A stretch of DNA of 64,000 nucleotides from Flavobacterium potami (GCF_020026915.1 NZ_JAINUY010000001.1:744001-808000), one strand, 5' to 3'; positions 37,801-45,881 are shown, counted from the stretch's first letter. Program-made: numbers and translations. Notes: generated by a model not told the origin, from the sequence alone.

Positions 37801-37897
37801 TAGCCCTGACACCCAAGGCGGCTGCCTTGGATATCAGATCTTCGAGCGGTATGGTGCCATAACGCAGGGAGTGGAAGCAGTGGCAGTTGAGATACAT
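34841..37897 (-). CDS. dnaE2: Error-prone DNA polymerase III alpha (DnaE2-like)
   Basis: A 1018-residue C-family polymerase. The N-terminal PHP domain (LNCHCFHSLRYGTIPLEDL, MALTDINTV) is of the short Bacteroidota form. The palm has HIGRGSGANSIIAYCLGITD and PPDFDIDWSWKERD with the catalytic Asp residues; later blocks include YGIMVYQEDVIKIA, SFAGYSFCKAHSASYAVESYQ and the helix-hairpin-helix region. It is shorter than replicative DnaE (~1150+) as expected for DnaE2. It starts four bases after dinB stops; together they make a translesion synthesis unit. No imuA or imuB is seen nearby. Confidence 0.92.
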   Translation of the reverse strand: MYLNCHCFHSLRYGTIPLEDLISKAAALGVRAMALTDINTVTGIYDFVKGCRAVNIKPIVGIEFRSEHQLRYIGLAKNAAGLAEMNRFLTRHNFENAPLPLSAPDFENVFVVYPLENVPAVLKEHEFIGIRPEQTPVLILSDWKNQIDKMVVLQPVTFRTKTEYKLHKILRAVDLNVILSRLGNTDYCRKTEVMVDLGRILKCYEGYPQIISNTEKIIADCHFEFDFKTPKNKKYYTNNKKDDLQLLSTLAQQGLEWRYGQHNAEAKSRMFRELKVIDQLEFSGYFLITWDIIRFSNSQGFLHIGRGSGANSIIAYCLGITDICPLELDLYFERFLNLNRKSPPDFDIDWSWKERDIILEYIFSRYGYDHVAFCGTNVEFKYRSIFREVGKVFGLPKEELDALAKNPMTLHPANEVVREVQQYGMMLEKYPNQRSMHSCGILISEEPITNYSVLEMPPKGFPIVLFDMHTAEDIGLEKFDILSQRGIGHIDDSVKLIEKNRGIRLNIRDTTISKDEASCNSFLAMGKTIGCFYIESPAMRGLLRRLKCDNYKTLVAASSIIRPGVAQSGMMKEYIFRHNHPDRFEYFHPVFEQQLGETYGIMVYQEDVIKIALHYGGLPAADGDILRRAMSGKGRSKAALQKVKDNFFASCAAQGHPLALSQEIYRQIESFAGYSFCKAHSASYAVESYQSLYLKVHYPIEFMVAVINNQGGFYRTEVYVHEAKMSGAAVHNPCVNKSQLETTLYGSDVYLGFMHLQSLESKTAVLIQQEREKNGLYKSLEDFINRIPIGIEAIQILIFIGAFRFTGKTKNQLLVIARLILVNFNPENRAPMLLQEPVKEFVLPQLERSAFEDAFDEIELLGFPVSCSPFDLLQTPFRGSVMAKDLLDHHKKQVRMLAYLISRKHVPTKMGAMYFGTWIDAEGQLFDTAHFTDSLAMYPFQGGGCYLLLGSVEVDYHFPTITVTKMAKMPFIPDPRYEQENDWKYRAQQRIREDVSMTHRAPYPQEHEINIPRLKMSN

Positions 37898-37900
37898 GAT

Positions 37901-39082
37901 TTATTTTTTACGTTTTAAGATTTCGTCTTTGGTATTGGGCTTAAAGGAAGCACCGGCGCAGCGCATCACCGCATCAAAACCGTAACGGTTTTTCATCCGG
38001 TCCATAGCCTGGTAGAGCGCCAGCATTTCCTGGGTATCGTTAAACAGGTCGATCTGATAGGTTCCCCGCACCAGTCCGCTGAAACGCACCCCAATCAAGC
38101 GCAGGCGCATCCGGCGCTGGTAGAGCCTGCCAAAAAGATCCATTGCGGTCTGGGTCAGGATATGATCTGCTGAGGTATACTGCACCCTGCACTGCTTTGT
38201 TTCTGTATCAAAGTTGGCATACCGGATCTTGACCGTAACCGTTGAGGTGAGCCACTGCTCGGAGCGCAGCTGATACGAAAGCTTCTCGACCATACCAAGG
38301 ATAACCCTTCCCAGTTTATCCATGTCGATGGTATCCTGTGAAAAAGTATGCTCGGTGGAAATCGACTTTCTTTCGGTATACGGTTCCACGGGGTTGTTGT
38401 CAATGCCATTGGCTTTTTTCCAGAGTTCAATGCCGTTCTGGCCGATCATGCGCTGGAGCGCTTCGGCTGGCATTTCAGAAAGGGTCTTAATGGTACGTAT
38501 GCCGATTCGGGATAAGAGCTGGAAGGTTTTATCGCCCACCATCGGTATTTTCCGCACTGAGAGCGGGTTTAAAAAAGACTGCACCAGATGCTCCGGGATC
38601 TCCAGGTTCTGTTTCTGTTTTCCTTCACCTGTTCCGATCTTCGATACCGTTTTATTGATGGAAAGGGCAAAGGTGAGGGGAAGGCCGGTTTCCTTTGTGA
38701 TGCGCTGCGCCAGCTCATCGGTCCACTTGTAGCTTCCGTAGAATCTGTCCATTCCGGTGATGTCAAGATAAAATTCATCAATAGAGGCCTTTTCCACCAC
38801 AGGGGCTTTCTCCTGAATGATTTCGGTAACGTCATGGGAGAGCCTTGAATAGAGTTCCATATCGCCTTTCATAACCTTGGCCTGCGGACATAACCTGAGC
38901 GCCATCTGGATGGGCATTGCCGAACGCACCCCGAAACGGCGCGCCTCATAGGAGCAGGAAGCCACAACGCCCCGCTCGCCCCCGCCGATAATCAGCGGAA
39001 TCCCATTAAGCTCTGAATTGGTAAGCCTTTCGCAGGAGACGAAAAAGGTGTTCATGTCAATGTGTACAATAGCCCGGTTCAT
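37901..39082 (-). CDS. dinB: Y-family DNA polymerase IV
   Basis: The ATG at 39080-39082 (MNRAIVHIDMNTFFVSCE) is preferred; one at 39092-39094 adds four residues. The ~393-residue protein holds the Y-family catalytic residues in HIDMNTFF and KASIDEFYLDI, the SYEARRFGVRSAMP motif, the HhH part (VRKIPMVGDKTFQLLSRIGI) and the little finger. It inserts bases opposite lesions. It heads the dinB-dnaE2-alkB operon. A dyad at 39139-39157 just upstream could be a damage-response operator. Unlike ImuB, its active-site acids are present, so it should be catalytically active. Confidence 0.93.
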   Translation of the reverse strand: MNRAIVHIDMNTFFVSCERLTNSELNGIPLIIGGGERGVVASCSYEARRFGVRSAMPIQMALRLCPQAKVMKGDMELYSRLSHDVTEIIQEKAPVVEKASIDEFYLDITGMDRFYGSYKWTDELAQRITKETGLPLTFALSINKTVSKIGTGEGKQKQNLEIPEHLVQSFLNPLSVRKIPMVGDKTFQLLSRIGIRTIKTLSEMPAEALQRMIGQNGIELWKKANGIDNNPVEPYTERKSISTEHTFSQDTIDMDKLGRVILGMVEKLSYQLRSEQWLTSTVTVKIRYANFDTETKQCRVQYTSADHILTQTAMDLFGRLYQRRMRLRLIGVRFSGLVRGTYQIDLFNDTQEMLALYQAMDRMKNRYGFDAVMRCAGASFKPNTKDEILKRKK

Positions 39083-39480
39083 AATCTTTATCATTTATAC
39101 CTGTCAAAATTAGCACAGATGATAACAATTTTTAAAAATATTATGTTCTAAATAATAACAAAAAATCAAAATACTGATTTTACGGGCGGTCTGGATTATG
39201 CTGCAATTAAGCAGAAAGACTTTATTCAGAATTTACGGCAGGTTTTTATTTTGGATTTTTTTAAACCGCCGCCGCCAGCATATTTGGATTTTTCCAAACA
39301 GGCATTTCAGCCCACAGGAATCATCTTTTTTTGAAAGTTTTTTCTTTTAGAAAAAAAGAATTATCTTTACAGTTACCACCAAAAAATGTAATTCTATTTT
39401 CAATAGTCTAAGACCTAAGTTTTTTTAACCACTGCGGCTTTCAGATCTATTTTTACCTGCCGCAATATAAATTTAAAACT
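39083..39480. other. Divergent promoter region of the dinB operon
   Basis: Contains a -7-like TAATTTTG on the minus strand about 20 bases before the dinB start and the dyad at 39139-39157. The rest, leading to the receiver gene at 39481, is AT-rich with no further signal. Confidence 0.45.
39139..39157. promoter_or_regulatory. Possible operator dyad upstream of dinB
   Basis: TATTAT - seven bases - ATAATA, with GTTCT in the centre, lies just upstream of the putative dinB promoter. Position and symmetry fit a repressor site; the repressor is not in the window. Confidence 0.35.
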
Positions 39481-39930
39481 ATGTCACAAAAGCAGAATTG
39501 GGAGAAGATTATTTATCTGGCTGAAGATGACGAAGATGACAGACTGCTGTTTGCTGATGCAGTCGAAGAATTAAACCTGCCCATTTTGGTAGTGCAGACG
39601 GCAGACGGCTGCGAACTGCTGGAAGCCCTTGAAAAGGCGAAGCATCTTCCTGAAACGATATTTCTGGATATCAATATGCCCCGAAAAAACGGATTTGAAT
39701 GCCTTAAAGAAATTCGAAACGGCGGCAGCGATTTCAAAAATATAAAGATTATCATGCTATCCACCAGCAGCAGTGCGATGCATATCCGGACCGCCTATAA
39801 TCTAGGGGCGGATTATTATGCCGTAAAACCGCCTACCTTTATGGAATTGAAAGATCTTTTAAAAGGGATTTTGGACAGGGACCTTAAGAGCTTAAGAAAA
39901 GAGATGGAAAAAAAACTTCCAGCCTGCTAA
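39481..39930 (+). CDS. Receiver-only response regulator
   Basis: A 149-residue single REC domain: IIYLAEDDEDDRLLF, TIFLDINMPRKNGFECL (phospho-acceptor), IIMLSTSSS and YYAVKPPTF (Lys-Pro). A short charged C-terminal helix follows. There is no output domain and no kinase beside it. It is the fourth stand-alone receiver in the window, most similar in style to that at 25391. Confidence 0.9.
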   Translation: MSQKQNWEKIIYLAEDDEDDRLLFADAVEELNLPILVVQTADGCELLEALEKAKHLPETIFLDINMPRKNGFECLKEIRNGGSDFKNIKIIMLSTSSSAMHIRTAYNLGADYYAVKPPTFMELKDLLKGILDRDLKSLRKEMEKKLPAC

Positions 39931-40005
39931 AGATAAAAATAATGATGAGGGATCTGAATGCTTGCGGATCTTTAATCAGACAAGATCTTACAGGACAGGG
40001 CTTTA

Positions 40006-40251
40006 TTATTCAGGGGCAGTTTCTTTTTCAGGGCTCCCTTGACTGGGCATGGTGCGTTTGATGTGCAGGTAAAAATCCTTGAGATGCCACCAGGCCGGGC
40101 ATCTCTCTACAGGACCGTTGAAATTGCGTATGCCGATGTAGCAGCTCTTCAAAAAAAGCTGCGTATCTGTAATCTTTGCCCAGGGCTTCCATTCCACCTC
40201 AAGGGGAGGAGGAAACGCTTCAAAATGTCTTTTTATATCTTCGTAATTCAT
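40006..40251 (-). CDS. Small protein of the DUF6965 type
   Basis: The start is set at ATG 40249-40251 (MNYEDIKRHFEAFPPP), eight codons inside the longer frame. The ~81-residue protein continues with EVEWKPWAKITDTQLFLKS and GPVERCPAWWHLKDFY, which I recall as the DUF6965 family, widespread and uncharacterised in Flavobacteriia. It is soluble and rich in Trp and Pro. No operon partner. Confidence 0.65.
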   Translation of the reverse strand: MNYEDIKRHFEAFPPPLEVEWKPWAKITDTQLFLKSCYIGIRNFNGPVERCPAWWHLKDFYLHIKRTMPSQGSPEKETAPE

Positions 40252-40275
40252 GCTGCAAAAATAATTCAAAACCAT

Positions 40276-40640
40276 ATATCAGACAAGGCCGGCATTGCTT
40301 TTACAGCCCGCCGGGCTTCTGTTTTCGATCAGGTTTTTCACTATTCTGGAGCCCAGCTGTTTGCCCGTATTTGACCTGTACTTTTTTGCCAGAATGATTT
40401 GGTTTTATATCGTTAAGGCCAAAGCGTGCTGCTTTTTTTTTTATAAAAAGGACGTATAAATACCATTTGTACGCCGCCAGATCCGGAGAATGATTAAATC
40501 AAATTGTCAAAAGAATGGGTTTAAGCCTTAAAAAGCTGTAATTCTAAAAGGATATACTGTAAGTGATCTGCCTTAGGTTTTGGTAAATTTGCTATATACT
40601 GGTAAAGGTAAACAGCAATTTAATCAGTCAGAAAAAAAAC
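40276..40640. other. Intergenic region upstream of the candidate RNA
   Basis: No gene. A consensus -7 box TAAATTTG lies at 40584-40591 and could start the structured RNA at 40641. Confidence 0.4.
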
Positions 40641-40757
40641 AGGGGACCGGCGGGGTTCGTCTGAAGGTTCTGTACAATGATTTAGTTAGTTACCGCATAC
40701 CATTTCAGGCACCCGCCGGCTGCCAGAAAGCTCCTTGAATTTTGAGGGGCTTTTTTT
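40641..40757 (+). ncRNA. Candidate structured non-coding RNA
   Basis: An outer GC stem CCGGCGGG (40647-40654) / CCCGCCGG (40712-40719) encloses an inner stem CTGAAGGT (40661-40668) / ACC-AT-TTCAG (40699-40708). An intrinsic terminator follows: AAGCTCCT / AGGGGCTT at 40728-40752 with seven T. A TAAATTTG box lies upstream at 40584. No reading frame fits. I cannot match it to tmRNA, RNase P, 6S or SRP RNA. Confidence 0.5.
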
Positions 40758-40979
40758 GTCGGCGGACGTGCGCTGTAAACTTTATGCGCATCAGAGAAAA
40801 TCAGAAAACTGCAATTCTTTCATTTTTTTTATTTTAGTATTGTATTTATTTCAATTGCAATTATTGGATTATCAGTGATTTAGTACTGTGTATTTTGTAA
40901 GAGCTGTATTTTAATTTTATAACGCAGCGGGGAAAAGCTGTGTTAAATTTGAAGTTTATACGAATAAAATTTAATTATT

Positions 40980-41435
40980 ATGAAAACAGCATACTCATCC
41001 ACTGTTCCTAAGGAATTAAGCAGCGGCCTGATCATTTTTGCAGGAGTTGCGCTTTTCTTTTTACTCATGGAGTTTTTGAATCTCTCCCATGTATTTTATC
41101 TGCGTTTATTGAATGTGTTTTTTATATTTTACGGCGTAAACAGGATTTTAAACATTAACCTTGCCCAAGGACAGAATAATTTTCTTTTGAATGCGGTATC
41201 AGCCATGATTACTTCGTTTATAGGCGTAGTGCTTAGTCTTGCTGCACTTATGATCTACAGTTATGCCCGGGGAGGCGACCATTACGTTGAATCCTTGTCC
41301 CAGACCTTTATGTTCGGAGCGGAACCTTCGGTTCCCATCTATATCCTTTGCCTTTTATTTGAAGGAAGCGCTTCGTGTATTGTGGTGACACTTGTTCTGA
41401 TGCTCTGCAGAAACAGCAAGTTTAGAGCCGATTAA
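40980..41435 (+). CDS. Four-helix integral membrane protein, unknown function
   Basis: A 151-residue protein with four hydrophobic segments (about residues 15-33, 40-56, 68-92, 112-143). The loop between helices two and three carries RILNINLAQGQNNF. No catalytic motif is visible. It is followed by a small membrane-protein gene at 41694. I do not recognise a family. Confidence 0.7.
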   Translation: MKTAYSSTVPKELSSGLIIFAGVALFFLLMEFLNLSHVFYLRLLNVFFIFYGVNRILNINLAQGQNNFLLNAVSAMITSFIGVVLSLAALMIYSYARGGDHYVESLSQTFMFGAEPSVPIYILCLLFEGSASCIVVTLVLMLCRNSKFRAD

Positions 41436-41693
41436 ATATTTTGTTTTCAATTTTCGGCCTTTCATTGAAACAAGGATCTTTTTCTGCACATACGGAAGGA
41501 TTTAATTTATTGATTTTTAATTATGTAAGCATTCTGTCAAAAAAAAATAGGGCTTTCTTTCCCAGCTGGCTATTTTATAAAACAGGAATGCAGGATGTTC
41601 CAATTATGAAAAACCTGATTTTAAAGCTGTAAGCTTTTTAAATCATGGTGCAGTATTTTTACGTTTTCTTTAAAATTATAAAATCACAGCGTA

Positions 41694-41834
41694 ATGAAAC
41701 TATTTAAAAGCAATAAAAAGCACATCATCGACCGTGCACAGCAATCACAGAAGAGAAAAGGAGCTATAATAAACGCAATGGTCATTTCAATAGTATTCTT
41801 TATTGCCGTGCTGCTGGTTTCAGTAATAGTGTAA
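41694..41834 (+). CDS. Small single-helix membrane protein (46 residues)
   Basis: ATG at 41694 opens a 46-codon frame: a basic N-terminal half (MKLFKSNKKHIIDRAQQ, QKRKG) and one hydrophobic helix (VISIVFFIAVLLVSVIV). The positive-inside charge pattern and sensible codons support a real small membrane protein. No family recognised. Confidence 0.5.
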   Translation: MKLFKSNKKHIIDRAQQSQKRKGAIINAMVISIVFFIAVLLVSVIV

Positions 41835-41968
41835 CGGCGTCTATTTAAAAAAAACTTGCTAATTTTTAGATTTTACCATAAAGTTTTGTAATAAAACACT
41901 GAAATTATGTAAGAATATAAGCAGGTTTTCTTTTAACTTGGGATTTCAAACTAATAAAATATATTGTT

Positions 41969-42178
41969 ATGAAAATCAATTTTAAATCTGGGTTTGCAGT
42001 TCTGCTGGTGCTTGCAGGGCTTTCCATTTCGTGTAAAAAAAATGAGACAGTTCCTGCTGAAACCAATGATACTTATGCAGACAGCTCTGCTGTTGTGGCT
42101 GATACCATCAGTACGGTTCCAGCCGATACTGTTGGGACCGATACCTCTAAAACTATGACTCCGCCGCCAGCAAAGTAG
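41969..42178 (+). CDS. Small Thr/Ser/Asp-rich lipoprotein
   Basis: A 69-residue protein with a lipoprotein signal (LSISC, Cys22), then KKNETVP and an acidic, hydroxyl-rich tail (ADTISTVPADTVGTDTSKT). It is a relative in style of the lipoprotein at 47750, which shares the Lys-Lys/Asn after the Cys and the repeated Asp-Thr pattern. Likely a disordered, surface-tethered protein; role unknown. Terminator at 42213. Confidence 0.72.
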   Translation: MKINFKSGFAVLLVLAGLSISCKKNETVPAETNDTYADSSAVVADTISTVPADTVGTDTSKTMTPPPAK

Positions 42179-42212
42179 GTTCTTAATTAAAATAAATGGT
42201 TATTATTAATTC

Positions 42213-42249
42213 AAAAAGCCTGCAGAAATATAATTTCTGCAGGCTTTTT
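42213..42249 (+). terminator. Terminator after the small lipoprotein
   Basis: Stem AAAAAGCCTGCAGAAAT / ATTTCTGCAGGCTTTTT around a short loop. Confidence 0.9.
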
Positions 42250-42290
42250 AATTTTTTCCAGCTTAGCCACCGCCTTGTAAATATTTGTAT

Positions 42291-42377
42291 AAGTTTCGAC
42301 CTAAGCTTTTTAGCAATTGATTTTCCTGGATTCCTATTTTATGGAAAGGCAATGCGCCACGATTTTGCCACAAAACT
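42291..42377 (+). repeat. Repeat A: copy of a ~90-base direct repeat
   Basis: From TTTCG-ACCTAAGCTTT to GCCACGATTTTGCCACAAAA this segment aligns, with the same spacing, to 55343-55432 on the same strand. It probably derives from the attachment or arm-site region of a tyrosine-recombinase element (inference). The surrounding 42250-42621 holds no gene. Confidence 0.6.
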
Positions 42378-42426
42378 TAGACCGGTGAAATATCTTTAAA
42401 AACCGATTTAACTTTTTGTGGCAAAA
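42363..42426. repeat. Perfect 13-base inverted repeat beside repeat A
   Basis: TTTTGCCACAAAA at 42363-42375 and its exact reverse complement at 42414-42426. Further TGCCA-type motifs follow at about 42484 and 42512. The pattern resembles recombinase or repressor binding sites. Confidence 0.55.
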
Positions 42427-42621
42427 TTGAAGGCAACTCCAAATCTGGAAATATTCGAAACCATATTTATTTAAACTTGATTTTGCCAAATTTAAGATTT
42501 CAAAAAGATTGTGCCAAGGTGATTGGGGGAAATTATTGAGAACGGATTAAAAAACTGTATCTATATCCATGAAATATATATTTACGGATCTTTATCAAAA
42601 GCCAGAATAAATGTGTTTCTA

Positions 42622-43380
42622 TTAAATGATCTGCAGGTGCGGACGGATCTGCATCGTGACGATATCGCATCTTTTTGGCTGCGAGAGACAAAACAAAGTG
42701 CTCATTGCAATATCGTAAGCTTCCAGCATCTCCAGTTTCTCAACTTTCTCATGCTGCACTTTCTTCGGATCGGTCTGCATGTCACTTGTCACAGCGCCCG
42801 GTTCAATAAGGGAAACCTTGATCCCAAGAGGATTTAGTTCCTTGCGAAGTGAGGTGCTGAATCCGCGAATGGCTGTTTTTGTGGCTACATAAATGGTGCT
42901 TTCAGGCGTGCGGCTCTCCGCACTCATTGACCCGATATTGATGATATGTCCTGATTTGTGCTTTTTCATTCGTGCAGCAGCTGCCTGAGCAAAGGCAAGA
43001 TAACCGGTAATGTTGGTATCGATCGCGTATTTGTAATCTTCATAAGTTTCCCCTGTTAGTCCCGGGGCTGCAACGGCCGCATTATTGATAAGGATGTCTA
43101 TTCCACCGAGTTTGGTATCTGCTATTGACAGTATTTTGTCAATGTCCTCCTTTTTGGTAACATCTGCGGGAGTACCGTAAAGTTCGCTGTCCGGGAACTG
43201 CTTTTTTATATCTGCAACGGCTTTTTCAAAATCTTCCCTATCCCTTCCAAAAATAAGTACGCGCCCGCCAAGAGAAACCAAGACATCGGCAATTGCTTTT
43301 CCTATTCCGGTTGTTCCACCCGTTATAACTATTTTTTTATCCTTGATGTTCTGTCCAAAGTAATTTGTTAATTTTTCCAT
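42622..43380 (-). CDS. Short-chain dehydrogenase/reductase
   Basis: The start is taken at the ATG at 43378-43380 (MEKLTNYFGQNIKDKKIV), since the upstream 21 residues are atypical. The ~252-residue protein has VITGGTTGIGKAIADVL, LINNAAVAAPG, SMSAE, catalytic YVATK and IEPGAVTSDM. The substrate is unknown. It lies beside a Zn-alcohol dehydrogenase two genes away. The C-terminal LFCLSQPKRCDIVTMQIRP is typical of classical SDRs that act on small alcohols or sugars. Confidence 0.9.
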   Translation of the reverse strand: MEKLTNYFGQNIKDKKIVITGGTTGIGKAIADVLVSLGGRVLIFGRDREDFEKAVADIKKQFPDSELYGTPADVTKKEDIDKILSIADTKLGGIDILINNAAVAAPGLTGETYEDYKYAIDTNITGYLAFAQAAAARMKKHKSGHIINIGSMSAESRTPESTIYVATKTAIRGFSTSLRKELNPLGIKVSLIEPGAVTSDMQTDPKKVQHEKVEKLEMLEAYDIAMSTLFCLSQPKRCDIVTMQIRPHLQII

Positions 43381-43614
43381 AAGTGTTTTTTTTTTTAAGT
43401 TATTATTATCTATTCTGTCCGGCATACTAAATTGAAATGTCACGGTAATACAGTGTCATAGTATGAAATTGGTGCGCAAATCTGGTTTTATCTATGCCAT
43501 GTTACTATGTACAGATGCACATACTAAAAAAAAACCGTACTTGCGATCATTCTTTCCTGTAGATCTTTAGGTTCATTTTTCACATTCTGGGCCTTTAAAC
43601 TGCAGGATCAAAAA

Positions 43615-45807
43615 TTACCACTGAATTTTTACGGTGCCCCGGCCTGAAATTTTATACTCGTGTATATTCGCATTTGCTGTAAAAGGTTTTTGTGTTTGCT
43701 TATCCTGCAAGACCTCCATTTTAATGCTGCTGTTTTTAATTTTTATAATTTTTAAATTGCAGTTCAATTCTTTATCACCATCTAATTTTATGGTGACTGT
43801 ATTTCCCCTTTTACTTTGATGAATAATGGGATAATCAACAAAAAGTAGAAACTCATCGCCAATTTTGATGTACTGCCTTGGCACGACACCAAAGGCCATT
43901 CCGGCGCCATAGACTTCCTGACCGACCTTGCCGCTTTTCTCCCAGCCGTTGTATAAATCTTCAAGTGGAATCCACAGATCAGCCTGAACTTCTCCGGTTT
44001 TAACTTCTTCAGAAATCATATCAAAAGGGAGCATAGCGGGATAGTAATAGGCAATCCTGCCGACAGCATATTTTATAAACTCGGGAATTAATGTTCTCAG
44101 TGCCGGAAGAATCTCAACATCTTCTGCCTGAACCATATATTCTGACAATGCTGCATAGACTTCCATCTCCTCATATGCGGCGGTATAAGGGGCATCATTC
44201 AAGGGAAAAATGGAGAAGAAATTGGTATAATTTTTACCAAATCCGTATCTGCAGTCATAAAGCTGAATATTTTTAAATAATCCCGTCAGGCATCTGTAAC
44301 TTAAATCGAGGTAAAGTTTTTTATTGGTAATTTTGTATAATTCCAATAAAGCCCCGGCTGCAAAAGCAGTGTTATTGGCTTGATACAGAATGTTTAATCC
44401 GAGTCCTTCCAGTTTTTTTGCCGCTTTTTCTGCTTCGTTTAAGTATCGTTTTTCTTTAGTTATCTTAAAAAGCAGCAGCATCAAATGCGCGTATGCCCCT
44501 GGAACATCCCTTTCTCCTCCAGCGCCCGGTGCCGTTTCTTTTTTGATGACCTCAAGGGTTTCCATATTATAAAATACAGGCCACTCATAATTGAAATGGT
44601 GTGCCGTTCTTATAACATATTCTATCGAGTCAAGCACAAGTTTTTCTGAAGTTTTATCACCCCATAAGGCAAGTCTGGCCAGATTCATCAATGGATGATG
44701 CAGATACCAGGAATCCATCACCATTTCTTTTTTCTGCTCTTCGGACTGATCCAGTTTGTCAACCATCGAGGGAAGCCAGCGGTTTATGCAGTTTATTTTT
44801 TCATCATAAAATTCAGGTAATCCTTTAATTAAATCTTCGCAGATAGGCTCTTTTTCGCCGCCCCATTTTTCATATTCTTTAAAAGGAGCCAATACGGCAA
44901 GCTGGACCATACTTTCGGGCGGCGTTTCATAGTCGCATAAGTAGGCATTTAAATAGGGGTGTCCTAGCTTTTGTGTCCAGGAACCCTTATTAGTCGTTAA
45001 ATCTGAAACCACTTTCTGAGCGATTTCCGGCCAGTTGTGATATTCGATCCGCGGCTGTTCAAGCAGTTTATATACCGTGACCAGATTATTTAAAAAATGC
45101 TCGCAGATTGTTGTTGTCTGATCAAATATCTCAGTATGAAAAACGACATAGGCATTCGAGATAGTGAAGGCTTTTCCCGCCGGAAGAGGCAGTTTATCAG
45201 TGGTAGGTAGTTGAAACCCGATTTCGGGCCAGCTTCCGCCTACTGTATTTTTGGATTCCGTTTCCGTAGCTTCACAATACTCGGATAGTGATGTAAGGTT
45301 TTGAAAATAAAAAAACGAACCTGTCTGCGGTTTTGTAATGCTCGCAAAAAGAAGTCCGGAGCGGGATCCTAACTGTTCCATGTGAATTGTTCCGGCAGTA
45401 TTAGCAATATTCCCGCTTTGCGTCAGCGGAATTATGTCCCTCGGCCAAAATGGCATCAAGAGAGGAATATTAGCATTGAAGGATGTGGTGTAATGCAAAA
45501 CTGGTGCTTCAGCAGAGGGAAATTCAATACGGACCTCATAATTGCCAAGTCTGGAATTGAGTACTACGATTACAATATCCTGGTCTTCAAAAAGATTGGT
45601 AACTTCAAAACAGCTGTTCATGGCAAATGCGGCACGAAAGGCTATTTTCCCAGTACCGGGCATTATAGCAACAATCCAAAGCGAATCGCCCGTATTATAA
45701 AATTGATACGTGGAAGAATGAATTTTTTTCTCCAAAAGTATTTCACTATTTTCAATATCTGCCTGGGCAGTTGCGCTCCATGGTGTAACTGTATGCATAT
45801 TGATCAT
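43615..45807 (-). CDS. Cytoplasmic alpha/alpha-toroid (six-hairpin-like) protein
   Basis: A 730-residue protein without signal peptide. Residues ~20-240 are beta-rich. Residues ~250-640 are helical hairpins with aromatic loops (DSWYLHHPLMNLARLALWGD, NYEWPVFYNMETLEV, AGGERDVPGAYAHLMLLLFK, NDAPYTAAYEEMEVYAALSEY in parts), the look of six-hairpin glycosidases or epimerases. A beta domain closes the C-terminus. I cannot name the family or catalytic pair; Glu/Asp in the quoted loops are candidates. The absence of an export signal is unusual for a Bacteroidota glycosidase. A second Met lies at residue 4. Confidence 0.6.
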   Translation of the reverse strand: MINMHTVTPWSATAQADIENSEILLEKKIHSSTYQFYNTGDSLWIVAIMPGTGKIAFRAAFAMNSCFEVTNLFEDQDIVIVVLNSRLGNYEVRIEFPSAEAPVLHYTTSFNANIPLLMPFWPRDIIPLTQSGNIANTAGTIHMEQLGSRSGLLFASITKPQTGSFFYFQNLTSLSEYCEATETESKNTVGGSWPEIGFQLPTTDKLPLPAGKAFTISNAYVVFHTEIFDQTTTICEHFLNNLVTVYKLLEQPRIEYHNWPEIAQKVVSDLTTNKGSWTQKLGHPYLNAYLCDYETPPESMVQLAVLAPFKEYEKWGGEKEPICEDLIKGLPEFYDEKINCINRWLPSMVDKLDQSEEQKKEMVMDSWYLHHPLMNLARLALWGDKTSEKLVLDSIEYVIRTAHHFNYEWPVFYNMETLEVIKKETAPGAGGERDVPGAYAHLMLLLFKITKEKRYLNEAEKAAKKLEGLGLNILYQANNTAFAAGALLELYKITNKKLYLDLSYRCLTGLFKNIQLYDCRYGFGKNYTNFFSIFPLNDAPYTAAYEEMEVYAALSEYMVQAEDVEILPALRTLIPEFIKYAVGRIAYYYPAMLPFDMISEEVKTGEVQADLWIPLEDLYNGWEKSGKVGQEVYGAGMAFGVVPRQYIKIGDEFLLFVDYPIIHQSKRGNTVTIKLDGDKELNCNLKIIKIKNSSIKMEVLQDKQTQKPFTANANIHEYKISGRGTVKIQW

Positions 45808-45881
45808 TTTTAGTTTATAAAAAGTGATATCCAGTGAATAGGGAATGAGAGATTCAGCCTGTATTTAGAAGCACATTAAAA

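Noticed and set aside
34841..39094. imuA-imuB-dnaE2 type mutasome
   Set aside because: The Y-family partner has intact catalytic acids (DinB-like, unlike ImuB) and no imuA-like gene is present.
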